This document shows positions 37,295-46,577 of a stretch of DNA of 64,000 nt, in pieces; the stretch's first letter is position 1; every line of letters starts with the position of its first letter. A program made the translations under genes and the position numbers. The notes under the pieces are model-generated. The model worked only from the letters and a program-made list of their open reading frames with translations. It was not told the origin of the DNA and ran no database searches. The stretch is taken from assembly GCF_034355335.1 (NCBI RefSeq), contig NZ_CP136422.1, forward strand, positions 3,754,501-3,818,500, written 5' to 3'. Source of the stretch: Blautia coccoides. Its GTDB lineage: Bacteria > Bacillota > Clostridia > Lachnospirales > Lachnospiraceae.

Positions 37295-37785
37295 AAAGTG
37301 ATCACCATTCTTCCGTCCTGTTTTTTCCTTGCAAGGTTGACTCCCTGCTCCTTATATTTTGTAAGGGTGAAATATGTGGCTGTACTCTGCACCTCCTCAA
37401 TAGATGCCAGATTTTCTGAGACGAAAAGTGAAATGTCCTTAATGCTCTTTCCCCTCAGCAGCACCAGAAAATCATAGGCGCCTGACATGAGATACAGTGT
37501 CTCCACCTGGGGATACTGGTATATCTGCTCTGCGATCTTGTTGTATCCGTCGCCTCCCTGGGGTGTCACCTTCAGCTCAATGAGGGCTGTCACGGAATCA
37601 TCATTTTCCTTATCCCAGTTGATGAGCGTGTGATATCCGCAGATGATCCCCTCTTTTTCCAGTGTGGAGATCAGATCTGCCACTGTCTGCTCATCTGTAC
37701 CTGTCATGACTGCGATCTCTGCTGCGGAAAGCCTGCTGTTTTTTTCCAGAATGTTTAAAACCTGTCTTCTCAAATCCTGTTCCAT
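37291..37785 (-). CDS. Lrp/AsnC-family regulator
   Basis: 164 aa. N-terminal helix-turn-helix (RRQVLNILEKNSRLSAAEIAVMTGTDEQTVADLISTL split over helices) and C-terminal RAM/ACT-like domain (TALIELKVTPQGGDGYNKIAEQI). Probably senses an amino acid and controls the coupled aminotransferase. Confidence 0.92.
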   Translation of the reverse strand: MEQDLRRQVLNILEKNSRLSAAEIAVMTGTDEQTVADLISTLEKEGIICGYHTLINWDKENDDSVTALIELKVTPQGGDGYNKIAEQIYQYPQVETLYLMSGAYDFLVLLRGKSIKDISLFVSENLASIEEVQSTATYFTLTKYKEQGVNLARKKQDGRMVITL

Positions 37786-37846
37786 ATAATCCTCTCCTGT
37801 CCCACAAGGCGTTCTTATTTTCCGCCTGTTTTATGTGCACCAAAAC

Positions 37847-37880
37847 ATAAAAAGCCTGCCCGGACATTCTGCCGCGCAGG
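37847..37880 (-). terminator. Terminator downstream of modC
   Basis: CCTGC-CGG (37855-37863) pairs with CCG-GCAGG (37872-37880), with one C/C mismatch, followed on the minus strand by CTTTTTATGTTTT. It lies 137 nt past the modC stop; the DNA between holds no gene. Confidence 0.6.
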
Positions 37881-38016
37881 TCTGTATGGATTCGGCATAA
37901 ATGTTTTTATTAGTTTACGCCGTAATCAGTCTGTTGTCAAATATCTTTAACCCCCTGGCCCCATGCCTGTTGGAATTCCTGCCGGGCAAAAGCGCCTCCG
38001 GGGCAGCCGTCTATGA

Positions 38017-39075
38017 TCAGTGGTTTGTGAGAAGCAGTACATCCTCCGGAGAAACATGGAGGAATTTTGGAATCCTTCCTTCCATATCTGCCCACTTTTC
38101 TTTTGCCATCTTCCACCAGATCTGTTCGCTTCTCTCTTTCCCCGTCATACCTTTTTTCCGGATGACCACATTCATCTCAAAGGGTGATTCCACAGTCTCC
38201 ACCAGTTCCGCGGGAAAGGTATTTTCCCGGCTCCCGTCTTTGGATGCTGTAAAGTAATGTGCCCGGATCCCCACAAAAGAAACGGCATCCGGGACCAGCT
38301 TCTCTGCACTCAGCACAAAACCCCAGTCTATGGCCTCAACATGGGTGTCATCCAGCTTTCTGGCTCTGGAAAAATTTTTACAGCCTGTCAGCCGCGCGGC
38401 AGCCACACAGCCGGGATAGCGAAAGATTTCTTTTGTGGGTCCCATACTGATCTTCTCCCCACTGTCCATGATCATCAAATTCCCGCACAGGCGGTACACT
38501 TCGTCCCTGTTGTGGGTGACAAGTATCATATCTTTCCTGCATCCCTTCAAAAAATCCAGCATCTGCACCTGAAGCTGTTCCTTCAGATAATAGTCCAGGG
38601 CAGAGAACGGTTCATCCAGAAGAAGGGCTTCCGGCTCATTGGCCATCATACGGGCCAGGGCAGTCCTCTGCTTCTGTCCGCCGGAAAGCTGATGTGGATA
38701 CTGGTCCTCCAATCCCTCCAACTGGAAGTTATGTATCTGCTCCTGTGCCAGTTTCTCCTTTTCCTTTCCCCTGACAGCACAGCTTATATTCTGCCTCACC
38801 GTCATATTGGGAAAGAGGGCGTAATCCTGAAAAAGATATCCCACTTTCCTGTCTCTTGGCTTCAGATTTATTTTTTTCTCCGAGTCAAAAAGCGTCCTGC
38901 CGTTTAATAAAATTCTCCCCTCATCAGGTGTCACAATCCCCGCAATGCACTTTAAGGTCATACTCTTACCGCAGCCGGAAGCCCCCAGTATACCCAGAAG
39001 TCCTTCCCCTGTCTCAAACCGTACCTGCAGGGAGAAACCCTTCCAGCTTTTTTTGATATCCACCTGCAGACTCAT
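38017..39075 (-). CDS. modC: Molybdate ABC transporter ATP-binding protein
   Basis: 352 aa. Walker A GASGCGKS, signature LSGGQKQRTALARM, Walker B ALLLDEPFSALD, with a C-terminal TOBE-like domain that may sense molybdate. Overlaps modB by 4 nt. Confidence 0.92.
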   Translation of the reverse strand: MSLQVDIKKSWKGFSLQVRFETGEGLLGILGASGCGKSMTLKCIAGIVTPDEGRILLNGRTLFDSEKKINLKPRDRKVGYLFQDYALFPNMTVRQNISCAVRGKEKEKLAQEQIHNFQLEGLEDQYPHQLSGGQKQRTALARMMANEPEALLLDEPFSALDYYLKEQLQVQMLDFLKGCRKDMILVTHNRDEVYRLCGNLMIMDSGEKISMGPTKEIFRYPGCVAAARLTGCKNFSRARKLDDTHVEAIDWGFVLSAEKLVPDAVSFVGIRAHYFTASKDGSRENTFPAELVETVESPFEMNVVIRKKGMTGKERSEQIWWKMAKEKWADMEGRIPKFLHVSPEDVLLLTNH

Positions 39076-39758
39076 GCTTTCTTTCCCCGCTTTCCGTATG
39101 TTCTCTCTTTTGCCGTAAAATAATTCATAAGGACCACCACCAAAAAAGAGACCAGCAGAATGATGGCCACATATTTGTTAGCAGTCTCCATATCCCCTGC
39201 CGCCACTGCGGAATAGACAGCCAGAGGCAGTGTCCGCGTCTTGCCGGCAATATTTCCAGCGATCATAGCCGTGGCCCCGAACTCACCCAGTCCTCTGGCA
39301 AATGCCAGAATGCCGCCGCCTGCGATTCCCGGCAGCGCTGCGGGAAACATGATCTTCCAGAAAATCCTCCACTCGGAAAATCCCAGGGTCCTGGCTGCAA
39401 ATATCAGATTCTCATCTACCTGTTCCAGGGCGCCCCTGGCAGAACGGTACATGAGCGGAAATGCGATCACCACTGCCGCCAGCACGGTTGCCCCCCAGGA
39501 AAATGCGATCTTGACTCCGAAATACTCAACAAAAAAAGCCCCGATGGGGCGCCGGATCCCAAATAAATATAGGAGGAAGAATCCGGCCACAGTCGGTGGG
39601 AGAACCAAAGGCAGGGTGAAAATACCGTCCAGCACCATCTTTGCCTTCTCGTTTTTGAGCCCCGCCACCAGCTTGGCTGCCGCCAAGCCAATGAAGAAAA
39701 CGATGACAATCGTAAGTGCTGCCGTCTTAACTGATATCCATATCGGTGAGTAATCCAT
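39072..39758 (-). CDS. modB: Molybdate ABC transporter permease
   Basis: 228 aa, five to six membrane helices, with the cytoplasmic EAA-type loop FARGLGEFGATAMIAGNI. Forms the transport channel with ModC and takes substrate from ModA. Confidence 0.94.
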   Translation of the reverse strand: MDYSPIWISVKTAALTIVIVFFIGLAAAKLVAGLKNEKAKMVLDGIFTLPLVLPPTVAGFFLLYLFGIRRPIGAFFVEYFGVKIAFSWGATVLAAVVIAFPLMYRSARGALEQVDENLIFAARTLGFSEWRIFWKIMFPAALPGIAGGGILAFARGLGEFGATAMIAGNIAGKTRTLPLAVYSAVAAGDMETANKYVAIILLVSFLVVVLMNYFTAKERTYGKRGKKA

Positions 39759-39790
39759 ATCTGCCTATCCCCCTGTAGAATAATGACACA

Positions 39791-39810
39791 GCCGGTTCAT
39801 GCATACCGGC
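39791..39810. repeat. Hairpin between modA and modB
   Basis: GCCGGT (39791-39796) and ACCGGC (39805-39810) with an 8-nt loop in the 102-nt modA-modB gap. Such hairpins often let the binding-protein message accumulate above that of the channel. Confidence 0.45.
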
Positions 39811-39860
39811 CATGCCTGTTCGTCATAATTTTGATCCCTGTGAAGGAGCACACCAGATTT

Positions 39861-40772
39861 CTATTTCACTGGTGTAAATCCATACTCCTCAAACACTTTA
39901 GATGCCTGGTCAGAAGCTAAAAAGTCCAGGAATAACTGTGCTGCATCCTTTTTTGTGGAACTCGACACAATACCTGCGGGGTAAAGCACCTTCTGCGCAA
40001 GGCTTCCCTCAGGCGCTTCCGCAACCACAGCCAGACTGTCCTTCTTGGTAGCCGCATCTGTGGCGTAAACAATACCGGCATCAGCGCTTCCCTCAGATAC
40101 CCAGTTCAGCACTTCTGTCACATTGGTTCCCAGGCTGGCTTTTGCTGATACCTGATCCCAGAGTCCCAGGCTTGTGAGTGCCTCCTGGGAATACTGTCCC
40201 ACAGGCACGCTCTCAGGGTCTCCCACTGCGATGGTCTCTGCGTTCACCACATCCTCAAATTTCGTGTACGCGTCCTTTTTATCGGAAGGAACCACAAGCA
40301 CGATCTTGTTCTCCAGCAGATTCTGTATGGAATCCCCGTCGATCAGGTTTTCATCTTTCAGGGCTGTCATCTGCTTTTCCGCCGCAGAGAAGAATAGATC
40401 AGCGTCAATTCCTGATTCTATCTGTGTCTGAAGCTTTCCTGAACTGTCATAGGTCCCTTCCACCGTGATATTCGGATGCTGCTCCTGGAACATGGGAATC
40501 AGCTCATCCTTCATGGAATATTCCAGACTGGCTGCTGCTGCCATCAAAATGGTGACAGGCTCCTCCGTGTCCGCTTTGTCCGTATCATCCGCCTTCTCAT
40601 CGGCTGCACTGACATCTTCCTTTGCAGTGTCCTTCGATTCGGCACTGTCCTTTGCCTCTGTTTTCTGCTCTGTATCTTTTGCTGTATCCTGGCCGCTGTC
40701 ACTGCCGCATCCTGCAGTCATCATGGCTGCCGCCAAAAAAATACCCAAAAGACCTGCTGTTCTTTTTTTCAT
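39861..40772 (-). CDS. modA: Molybdate-binding lipoprotein ModA
   Basis: 303 aa. Signal peptide with lipobox MTAGC, Asp/Lys/Glu-rich linker to about residue 75, then a ModA fold (ILMAAAASLEYSMKDELIPMF, YDSSGKLQTQIESG, YATDA, YPAGIVSSS). ATG 40772 follows AGGGAGGATGTATTT. Binds molybdate (or tungstate) at the cell surface. Confidence 0.92.
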   Translation of the reverse strand: MKKRTAGLLGIFLAAAMMTAGCGSDSGQDTAKDTEQKTEAKDSAESKDTAKEDVSAADEKADDTDKADTEEPVTILMAAAASLEYSMKDELIPMFQEQHPNITVEGTYDSSGKLQTQIESGIDADLFFSAAEKQMTALKDENLIDGDSIQNLLENKIVLVVPSDKKDAYTKFEDVVNAETIAVGDPESVPVGQYSQEALTSLGLWDQVSAKASLGTNVTEVLNWVSEGSADAGIVYATDAATKKDSLAVVAEAPEGSLAQKVLYPAGIVSSSTKKDAAQLFLDFLASDQASKVFEEYGFTPVK

Positions 40773-40903
40773 AAATACATCCTCCCTGACTCTTGTCAAT
40801 CTCCGTGTTATTCCCAGCTCAGCCAAAGCCGGCCGCTGTTTTTCTGTCCGTCAAATCTCTTGTGCACATCCCGCCCGGCGGACATAAAACGATCAGCCTG
40901 CTT

Positions 40904-41845
40904 TCAAAGCTTTTCAAACAACACTTTGACTCTTCCGCCGCAGACCATTCCCAGAGTAGCCGCTTTGGAATTGGAGAGGTCATATTCCCGGATGGAAAAG
41001 CCCCCTGGATCAGAAAAATCCCGGGCTTCTTTCACAGCGGCAAATTCAATGGGACCGCCGCCGATGGTTCCGTATATGCTTCCGTCCCTGCACACCACCA
41101 TCCTGGTCCCCTCTCCCCTGGGGGAAGAACCTGATTTTTCCACCACAGTTACCATAGTCACTGCATTTTCATCCCTGATCCCTTTAAGAACATCTTCCTC
41201 CAGAGTCTTGCGGGGGTATTTATTTTTCTCCTGGATCATCTCCGCGCAGATGCTCACGCCGATCTCCGCAGGCGTCTGCGCACCGATGGCGAGGCCGATA
41301 GGAGCGTGGATCTTCCTGATCTCTTCCTCCTCAAAACCATCCCGGCGCAATTTTTCAAAAGACAGGGCAACCTTTCCTCTGCTGCCGATCATGCCCACAT
41401 AATCTCTTTTCTTTTTCAAAATAGAACATAGACAGCGGTAATCATCTTTGTGCCCTCTGGTCACAATAATGTAATAGGCATGTTCTCCAAAGCTTCCGAT
41501 TTCCAGTCCCTCATCAAAATCCATGCACAGGATCTCATCCGCATGGGGAAACCGTTCTTTGTTGGCGAACTCCTCCCTTTCGTCGATCACAGTCACATAG
41601 AAGTCCAGCATTTTTAAAAACTGTACAAGTACCTGGGAGACGTGGCCTCCGCCGCAGACGACCGCCCGGCTTCTCCCATAAAGGGTCTCCCTGTATACAT
41701 GTTCTCCCGGAGGAAGCATCCGCTCCTCCCCGGTCAGAATTCTTTTCTCTCCTGCATGTCCGCCTGAAAGGGTGGTCTCAATGGTAATCTCATCCCGCCC
41801 GGCAAACAGTCCAGCGATTTGCAGATACATTTCTCTGTCAGCCAT
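40904..41845 (-). CDS. XdhC/CoxI-family protein with inverted domain order
   Basis: 313 aa. The Rossmann domain comes first (VVCGGGHVSQVLVQFLKML, DEREEFANKERFPHAD, TRGHKDD, YVGMIGSR, PIGLAIGAQTPAEIGVSI), and the XdhC/CoxI domain (VVEKSGSSPRGEG, GTIGGGPIEFAAV, LGMVCGGRVKVLFE) follows. In standard XdhC the order is the opposite. XdhC proteins load or mature the molybdenum cofactor of hydroxylases. 4 nt from the MoeA-like gene; no hydroxylase is in the window. Confidence 0.88.
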   Translation of the reverse strand: MADREMYLQIAGLFAGRDEITIETTLSGGHAGEKRILTGEERMLPPGEHVYRETLYGRSRAVVCGGGHVSQVLVQFLKMLDFYVTVIDEREEFANKERFPHADEILCMDFDEGLEIGSFGEHAYYIIVTRGHKDDYRCLCSILKKKRDYVGMIGSRGKVALSFEKLRRDGFEEEEIRKIHAPIGLAIGAQTPAEIGVSICAEMIQEKNKYPRKTLEEDVLKGIRDENAVTMVTVVEKSGSSPRGEGTRMVVCRDGSIYGTIGGGPIEFAAVKEARDFSDPGGFSIREYDLSNSKAATLGMVCGGRVKVLFEKL

Positions 41846-41848
41846 ATA

Positions 41849-42883
41849 TCATCTTCCTTTTCCAAATCCGCAGTTGGGGAAGGTACAGACATCGCAGTTC
41901 AGACACAGTCCGCCCTCTCCAAGAGCTGCCAGTTCTTCTCTTTCAATAGGGTCATCTGCCATGATCCTGGGCAGTACCAAGTCGAATACCGTTCTCTTGG
42001 CGTACATCACGCACCCCGGAAGCCCTACGATAGGAATGTTTTTCCCGTCTTTTTTGTAATAGGCTACTAAGAGCATGGCTCCCGGCAGTACCGGTGCCCC
42101 ATAGGAAATGATCTCAGCGCCTGTATCCTTGATCGCTCCGGGTGTGCGGTCATCGGGGTCTACACTCATTCCCCCTGTACAGACCACCAGATCTGCGCCC
42201 TGCTCAATAAACCCAAGGATTTCCTCTGTGATCTTCTCTTTGTCATCGCCCGGATACACCTGTCCCATGATTTCCACTGGAAACTCGCCCAGCTTTTTCT
42301 CGATCACAGGTCCGAAGGTATCCTGGATCAGGCCCTTGGAAATCTCACTGCCCGTAGTCACAATGCCTGCCTTTTTCTCCCTGTAGGGCAGGATCTGAAA
42401 AACAGGCGCCCCTTTTGCTGCCTCTTTTGCCCGCTCCATCTTCTCTTCCTCGATCACCAGAGGAATGATGCGCATCCCTGCCAGCTTGTCTCCTTTTTTA
42501 ACCGGAAAATCCCCATGGCGGGAAGCGATCATCATTTCTCCCAGGGAGTTCACTGCCAGCAGCTTCTTTCTGTCTATTTTGAAAAGCCCGTCTGTCTGGG
42601 CCGTCAGCTCTATTTTACCTTCTTTTATTTCTGACTCGCTCATGTATTCATTCTTACAGATATCCCGGAGGATCTGGGCCCCCTCATTTTCATGGAGGAT
42701 CCCCTCTGTCTTTTCCCATACATACAGATGCTCTTTGCCCACTGATAAAAGGACAGGAATGTCCTCCTCCCTGACCACATGGCCTTTCCGGAACACAGGT
42801 CCTTTTTTTTCTCCTTTTATGATCTGTGTGATATCATGGCAGAGAATATGTCCTGCCGCTTTTGTTGTCTCTATCTCTCTCAT
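41849..42883 (-). CDS. Molybdopterin-binding (MoeA/MogA-like) protein
   Basis: 344 aa. The central part has a MoaB/MogA fold (GIVTTGSEI, VYPGDDKEKI, DLVVCTGGMSVDPDDRTPGAI, GLPGCVMY). The tail is Cys-rich (CLNCDVCTFPNCGFGKGR), suggesting metal or cluster binding. Probably acts in molybdenum-cofactor maturation or sensing, with modABC and the XdhC-like protein. Confidence 0.85.
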   Translation of the reverse strand: MREIETTKAAGHILCHDITQIIKGEKKGPVFRKGHVVREEDIPVLLSVGKEHLYVWEKTEGILHENEGAQILRDICKNEYMSESEIKEGKIELTAQTDGLFKIDRKKLLAVNSLGEMMIASRHGDFPVKKGDKLAGMRIIPLVIEEEKMERAKEAAKGAPVFQILPYREKKAGIVTTGSEISKGLIQDTFGPVIEKKLGEFPVEIMGQVYPGDDKEKITEEILGFIEQGADLVVCTGGMSVDPDDRTPGAIKDTGAEIISYGAPVLPGAMLLVAYYKKDGKNIPIVGLPGCVMYAKRTVFDLVLPRIMADDPIEREELAALGEGGLCLNCDVCTFPNCGFGKGR

Positions 42884-42914
42884 TTCTGCTTATCCCCGCT
42901 TTTCCCAATATTGT

Positions 42915-42960
42915 AAAACCGTCTTTCGGACAGCCCGAAAAACGGTTTTTATTTTTTTTA
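42915..42960. terminator. Terminator-like hairpin between the DMT gene and the MoeA-like gene
   Basis: 42915-42929 pairs with 42935-42949 (14 of 15 bp). The T-run on the plus strand is long (TTTTTATTTTTTTTATC), weak on the minus strand. It ends the DMT message or stops antisense transcription. Confidence 0.6.
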
Positions 42961-43009
42961 TCATTATACACTTTTCACTCAATTAAAAAAGTTGTTTTGC
43001 CAACATTTT

Positions 43010-43909
43010 CTAATTATTTTTCGCCGCGGCCCGGCCTCTGTCTGACAATACAAGTCCTGTCAGCACCATTGCAGTGCCAAGAACAGACACTGCGGAAATT
43101 TTCTCATGGAGGACCAGGACTGACGCCGCAATGGTGACCACCGGAACCAGATACAGGTATACGCTTGTCTTCACAGCCCCCACGATCTTCACAGCCAGAT
43201 TCCAGGTCACAAAACACAGGGCAGAGGCACACAGTCCCAGGAACAGGATATTGGCCAGCAGCACTGGATTTTTGAACCTGGAAAACTGCCAGTGAAAATC
43301 CATAAAACACAAAGCCGGCAGCATAAAGAGGATACCATAGAAAAACACATGCCTGGTTATCTGAATGGTCTGATACCCATAGCCGCTGATCTTCTTTATG
43401 AGCACCGAATAACAGGCCCACACCACCGCAGCCAGAAGCGCCAGCACATCCCCTTTGGGATTCAGGTGAAAGGACTTCTGTCCGTTGAAGCTGAGCAGGA
43501 TGATCCCCCCTATGCTGATCACAAATCCCACTAAAAAACCAACCTTCAGCTTCTCATCCCTCAGGAAAACAAATCCAAGAATAGCCGTGCAGAAAGGCGC
43601 TGCTGCCACGATCACGCCCACATTAGAGGCATAGGTAAAAGTCAGCGCAATATTCTCCAGCAGGAAATACAGGGTGACACCGCTGATCCCCGCAGCCACA
43701 AACAAAAGCTCATGGCTCTTCTTTTTTGTCTTCAGTCTCTTGTGATCCACCAGGCAGAGTGCCGCAAAACCGATGAGAAACCGAAAGAGCAGAATTTCAA
43801 TAGGAGTAAACTCCCGAAGCAGTACCTTTGTGGAGATAAAAGTAGTTCCCCACACCACTACGGTAAACAAAGCCATCAGATGTCCCGCTGTCTTTTTATT
43901 TTCTCTCAT
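43010..43909 (-). CDS. DMT-family (EamA) transporter
   Basis: 299 aa with about ten helices and two EamA repeats (VVWGTTFISTKVLL; VWACYSVLIKK). Exports small metabolites; substrate unknown. Overlaps the MATE gene by 14 nt. Confidence 0.88.
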   Translation of the reverse strand: MRENKKTAGHLMALFTVVVWGTTFISTKVLLREFTPIEILLFRFLIGFAALCLVDHKRLKTKKKSHELLFVAAGISGVTLYFLLENIALTFTYASNVGVIVAAAPFCTAILGFVFLRDEKLKVGFLVGFVISIGGIILLSFNGQKSFHLNPKGDVLALLAAVVWACYSVLIKKISGYGYQTIQITRHVFFYGILFMLPALCFMDFHWQFSRFKNPVLLANILFLGLCASALCFVTWNLAVKIVGAVKTSVYLYLVPVVTIAASVLVLHEKISAVSVLGTAMVLTGLVLSDRGRAAAKNN

Positions 43910-45251
43910 ATGCTTCCCTCTCCAATTTCTTCATTCTCCACAGGTACGTGATCACAAGAGGCGCTGCCGCTGCCACCCATGCCAGCGGGTCCGCCCAGCA
44001 GATTCCCTCAAAGGAGCCAAAATGACGTGCGGTAAAGGCTGCGGCTGTCCTTGCCGCCAGTTCAGCCGCCCCTGCCATCATAGGCACAAAACCGAATCCC
44101 ATTCCCTGCAGAATGTTCCTGTATATAAAAATAGTTCCCAAAATCAGCATAAACGGCGCGATGATGGAAAAATACATCTCGCAGTATCCAAGCACATCTG
44201 TCTGGCCTCCATCAATAAACATGCGCACCATATATTTGCCAAAGAAATGCAGAATCACCGTAACCAGCACTGCATAGGCAGCAGACATCCCAGTGGAAAC
44301 CCTGGCCCCTTTTCTGATCCGGTCGAACCTTCCCGCCCCGATATTCTGTGAGGAATAGGTCGCCATGGTGACGCCGATAGAGATCATGGCCTGATTGATC
44401 AACTGCATGACTTTTGTGGAGGCAGTGAATCCCGCCACTGCCCTGGCTCCGAATCCATTGAGCGCGCTCTGCAGGATCATGATGCCCAGAGCGGTGATGG
44501 AAAACTGAAGTCCCATGGGAATGCCCACCTTGATCTGAAAGCGGACAGAATTTTTCTCCAGAACTCTGTGTTCCCTCTTCATATGCAGAAGCGGTACCTT
44601 TTTCACTATGTACACCAGACATAAGATACCGGAAATCCCCTGTGAGATCACAGTGGCCACGGCTGCGCCTCTTGTTCCCATCTTCATAACTAAGATAAAA
44701 AACAGGTCCAGGAAAATATTCAGCACTGCAGCCAAAATCAGAAAATACAGAGGTATCTTACTGTTCCCAAGTGCCCTTAAAAAGCTTGCCAGCAGATTAT
44801 AAAGGACCTGGGTCCAGATACCCAGAAACACTACAAACAGATACTGATAGGCATCCTGATAGATTTCTTCCGGTGTATTCATCAAATGCAGCAGGCCTTT
44901 CAGCCCGGCCACACTGATCACAGTCAGGACCACGGTAACCACAACAGCCAGCACAGAGGACGAATACACAGATTTCTTCATTCCGTCTATATTCCCCGCT
45001 CCAAAAGTCCTTGAGGTGAGCACCGTAAATCCTGTTGTCAGTCCATTCAAAAATCCCAAGATCAGAAACACAACACTGCCGGACATGCCCACCGCCGCCA
45101 GCGCGTTGACCCCCACCGTACGTCCCACAATAATGGCATCCACCATATTATAGAGCTGCTGAAATACATTTCCGATGATCAGGGGAACCGTAAAAGCCAG
45201 GATCAGCCGAAAGGGGCTGCCCTTTGTCATATCTTTTTCCATAACTGCCAT
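43896..45251 (-). CDS. MATE-family multidrug exporter
   Basis: 451 aa, about 12 helices in two halves. VPLIIGNVFQQLYNMVDAIIVG is the typical first helix. Substrate unknown. Start placed at ATG 45251, three nt after AAGGAG; the next ATG, 9 nt on, is an alternative. Confidence 0.92.
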   Translation of the reverse strand: MAVMEKDMTKGSPFRLILAFTVPLIIGNVFQQLYNMVDAIIVGRTVGVNALAAVGMSGSVVFLILGFLNGLTTGFTVLTSRTFGAGNIDGMKKSVYSSSVLAVVVTVVLTVISVAGLKGLLHLMNTPEEIYQDAYQYLFVVFLGIWTQVLYNLLASFLRALGNSKIPLYFLILAAVLNIFLDLFFILVMKMGTRGAAVATVISQGISGILCLVYIVKKVPLLHMKREHRVLEKNSVRFQIKVGIPMGLQFSITALGIMILQSALNGFGARAVAGFTASTKVMQLINQAMISIGVTMATYSSQNIGAGRFDRIRKGARVSTGMSAAYAVLVTVILHFFGKYMVRMFIDGGQTDVLGYCEMYFSIIAPFMLILGTIFIYRNILQGMGFGFVPMMAGAAELAARTAAAFTARHFGSFEGICWADPLAWVAAAAPLVITYLWRMKKLEREAYERK

Positions 45252-45333
45252 AGTCTCCTTTTTATGATGTGATTTTTCCGGCTGGAGAGTGCCCGATGTC
45301 CGCAGGCCTGTAAAAAGAATCCCGTGCATAGAA

Positions 45334-45360
45334 AAGTGCTCCGGACAAGCCGGAACACTT
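45334..45360 (-). terminator. Hairpin with T-run in the MATE leader
   Basis: AAGTGCTCCGG (45334-45344) pairs with CCGGAACACTT (45350-45360) with two wobble-type positions; followed on the minus strand by TTCTATG. It can end the small-membrane-protein message, but also lies inside the leader made from the promoter at 45423. Confidence 0.65.
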
Positions 45361-45422
45361 ATTCATAAAGCCGCCTGTTTCAAACCGAACCGGCATATCA
45401 GCCTAGAGCGTGTTTGAAAGCA

Positions 45423-45451
45423 AGTATAGCACCAGTGTTTTCAATTTTCAA
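45423..45451 (-). promoter_or_regulatory. Promoter for MATE-DMT
   Basis: TTGAAA (45446-45451), 17-nt spacer, TATACT (45423-45428) with an extended TGC on the minus strand; leader about 165 nt. Confidence 0.8.
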
Positions 45452-45480
45452 TGCCTATCTGAAATTTATTTTCCTCCGTT

Positions 45481-45909
45481 TTACGCTTCCCGGACACTCT
45501 TTCTCATAACACCGGTAAAATTCACCAGGAACAAAACACCTGCAGTCAAAAGCGAAGCCCCCAGTCCTGTATAAAACACAGCTATGAACACCTCCGGGCA
45601 CCATCCTGACACCCTTAGGCCAATCCCGAATGTCATCATAAACGCCATGATACAAAATGCCTTTTTATCAAAAAACTTGAGAAAAAACTGCATTTCTTCT
45701 TCATATCCCACGATCCTCACCGTATGTTTCCGAACCATCTTACCAAATACAAAAACCTGGAACACCAGATAAACCGCAGCCGATAACAGGACATTCAGCA
45801 CTCCCACATACGCCCCGTAAGCCTCCACACCGATCCTAAGGATATTTCCCCCGGCCACTGCCCAGACAAGCGCCGCAATAAGCAGCAGATAATTTTTTCT
45901 CACTTTCAT
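45481..45909 (-). CDS. Small four-helix membrane protein coupled to TetR
   Basis: 142 aa. Hydrophobic segments at about 7-25, 32-55, 83-102 and 107-130. No family recognised. Overlaps the TetR gene by 4 nt (ATGA), so the TetR regulator probably controls it. Confidence 0.75.
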   Translation of the reverse strand: MKVRKNYLLLIAALVWAVAGGNILRIGVEAYGAYVGVLNVLLSAAVYLVFQVFVFGKMVRKHTVRIVGYEEEMQFFLKFFDKKAFCIMAFMMTFGIGLRVSGWCPEVFIAVFYTGLGASLLTAGVLFLVNFTGVMRKSVREA

Positions 45910-46481
45910 AACAAGCCCTCCTGATTTTTTCCATAGACCACACGCAGGATCAGTTCTTTTAAAAATACAGATCTCTCTCTGCCTCTCATCAGATCCTCCA
46001 CCAGAAAATCCACCACAAACTCCACAAACGCCTTTGCCGAGAACCCCTCACACCAGACGTCCCTCCGGGCAGCTTTATCCTCCACAAGCACGTCGAGAAG
46101 CTCACCTCTCATATGTCCCAGATACTCCTCCATCACCAAATGTCCCTTCTCTTTATCTCCCACGGCGAATGAATGCTCTGCCCAAAACCCCTGATTTCCC
46201 CCCTTATTCTTCCTGATCCTCTCTGCAATGGACTCCACAACTCCCAAAAAGCTCTCCCCCTCTATATTACTCAGAGGTACACAAAAAATCTCCTTCCACA
46301 GCTCCACAACCACAGCGATCATCAGGTCATTCTTCGTGGGAAAATAGTTGTAGATAGACCCCACCGAGATCCCGCATGCCTTGGCGAGTCCCCTCATGCT
46401 GATCTTCTCCGTCTTCCCCTCCTTCACCATATCCCCGGCAGTCTTCAATATCTCCTCCCGGGACGTCACAACTGTATTCAA
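45906..46481 (-). CDS. TetR-family regulator
   Basis: 191 aa. N-terminal helix-turn-helix (KISMRGLAKACGISVGSIYNYFPTKNDLM). The likely start is TTG 46481, 8 nt after AGGAGG. It has its own consensus promoter with a palindromic operator at its start, so it probably represses itself and the coupled membrane protein. Confidence 0.9.
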   Translation of the reverse strand: MNTVVTSREEILKTAGDMVKEGKTEKISMRGLAKACGISVGSIYNYFPTKNDLMIAVVVELWKEIFCVPLSNIEGESFLGVVESIAERIRKNKGGNQGFWAEHSFAVGDKEKGHLVMEEYLGHMRGELLDVLVEDKAARRDVWCEGFSAKAFVEFVVDFLVEDLMRGRERSVFLKELILRVVYGKNQEGLL

Positions 46482-46577
46482 GCCTGTACCCTCCTGTTCT
46501 TTGTATATACGTCACAGCAATTTGACCCCCTCACAGTCACGGGCAAAAATCTATGCCAAACTGCTTCCGCCTCAAAC

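Noticed and set aside
42884..43009. Molybdenum-cofactor riboswitch before the MoeA-like gene
   Set aside because: The gap is 126 nt, most of it occupied by the DMT terminator; no conserved Moco-RNA elements recognised.
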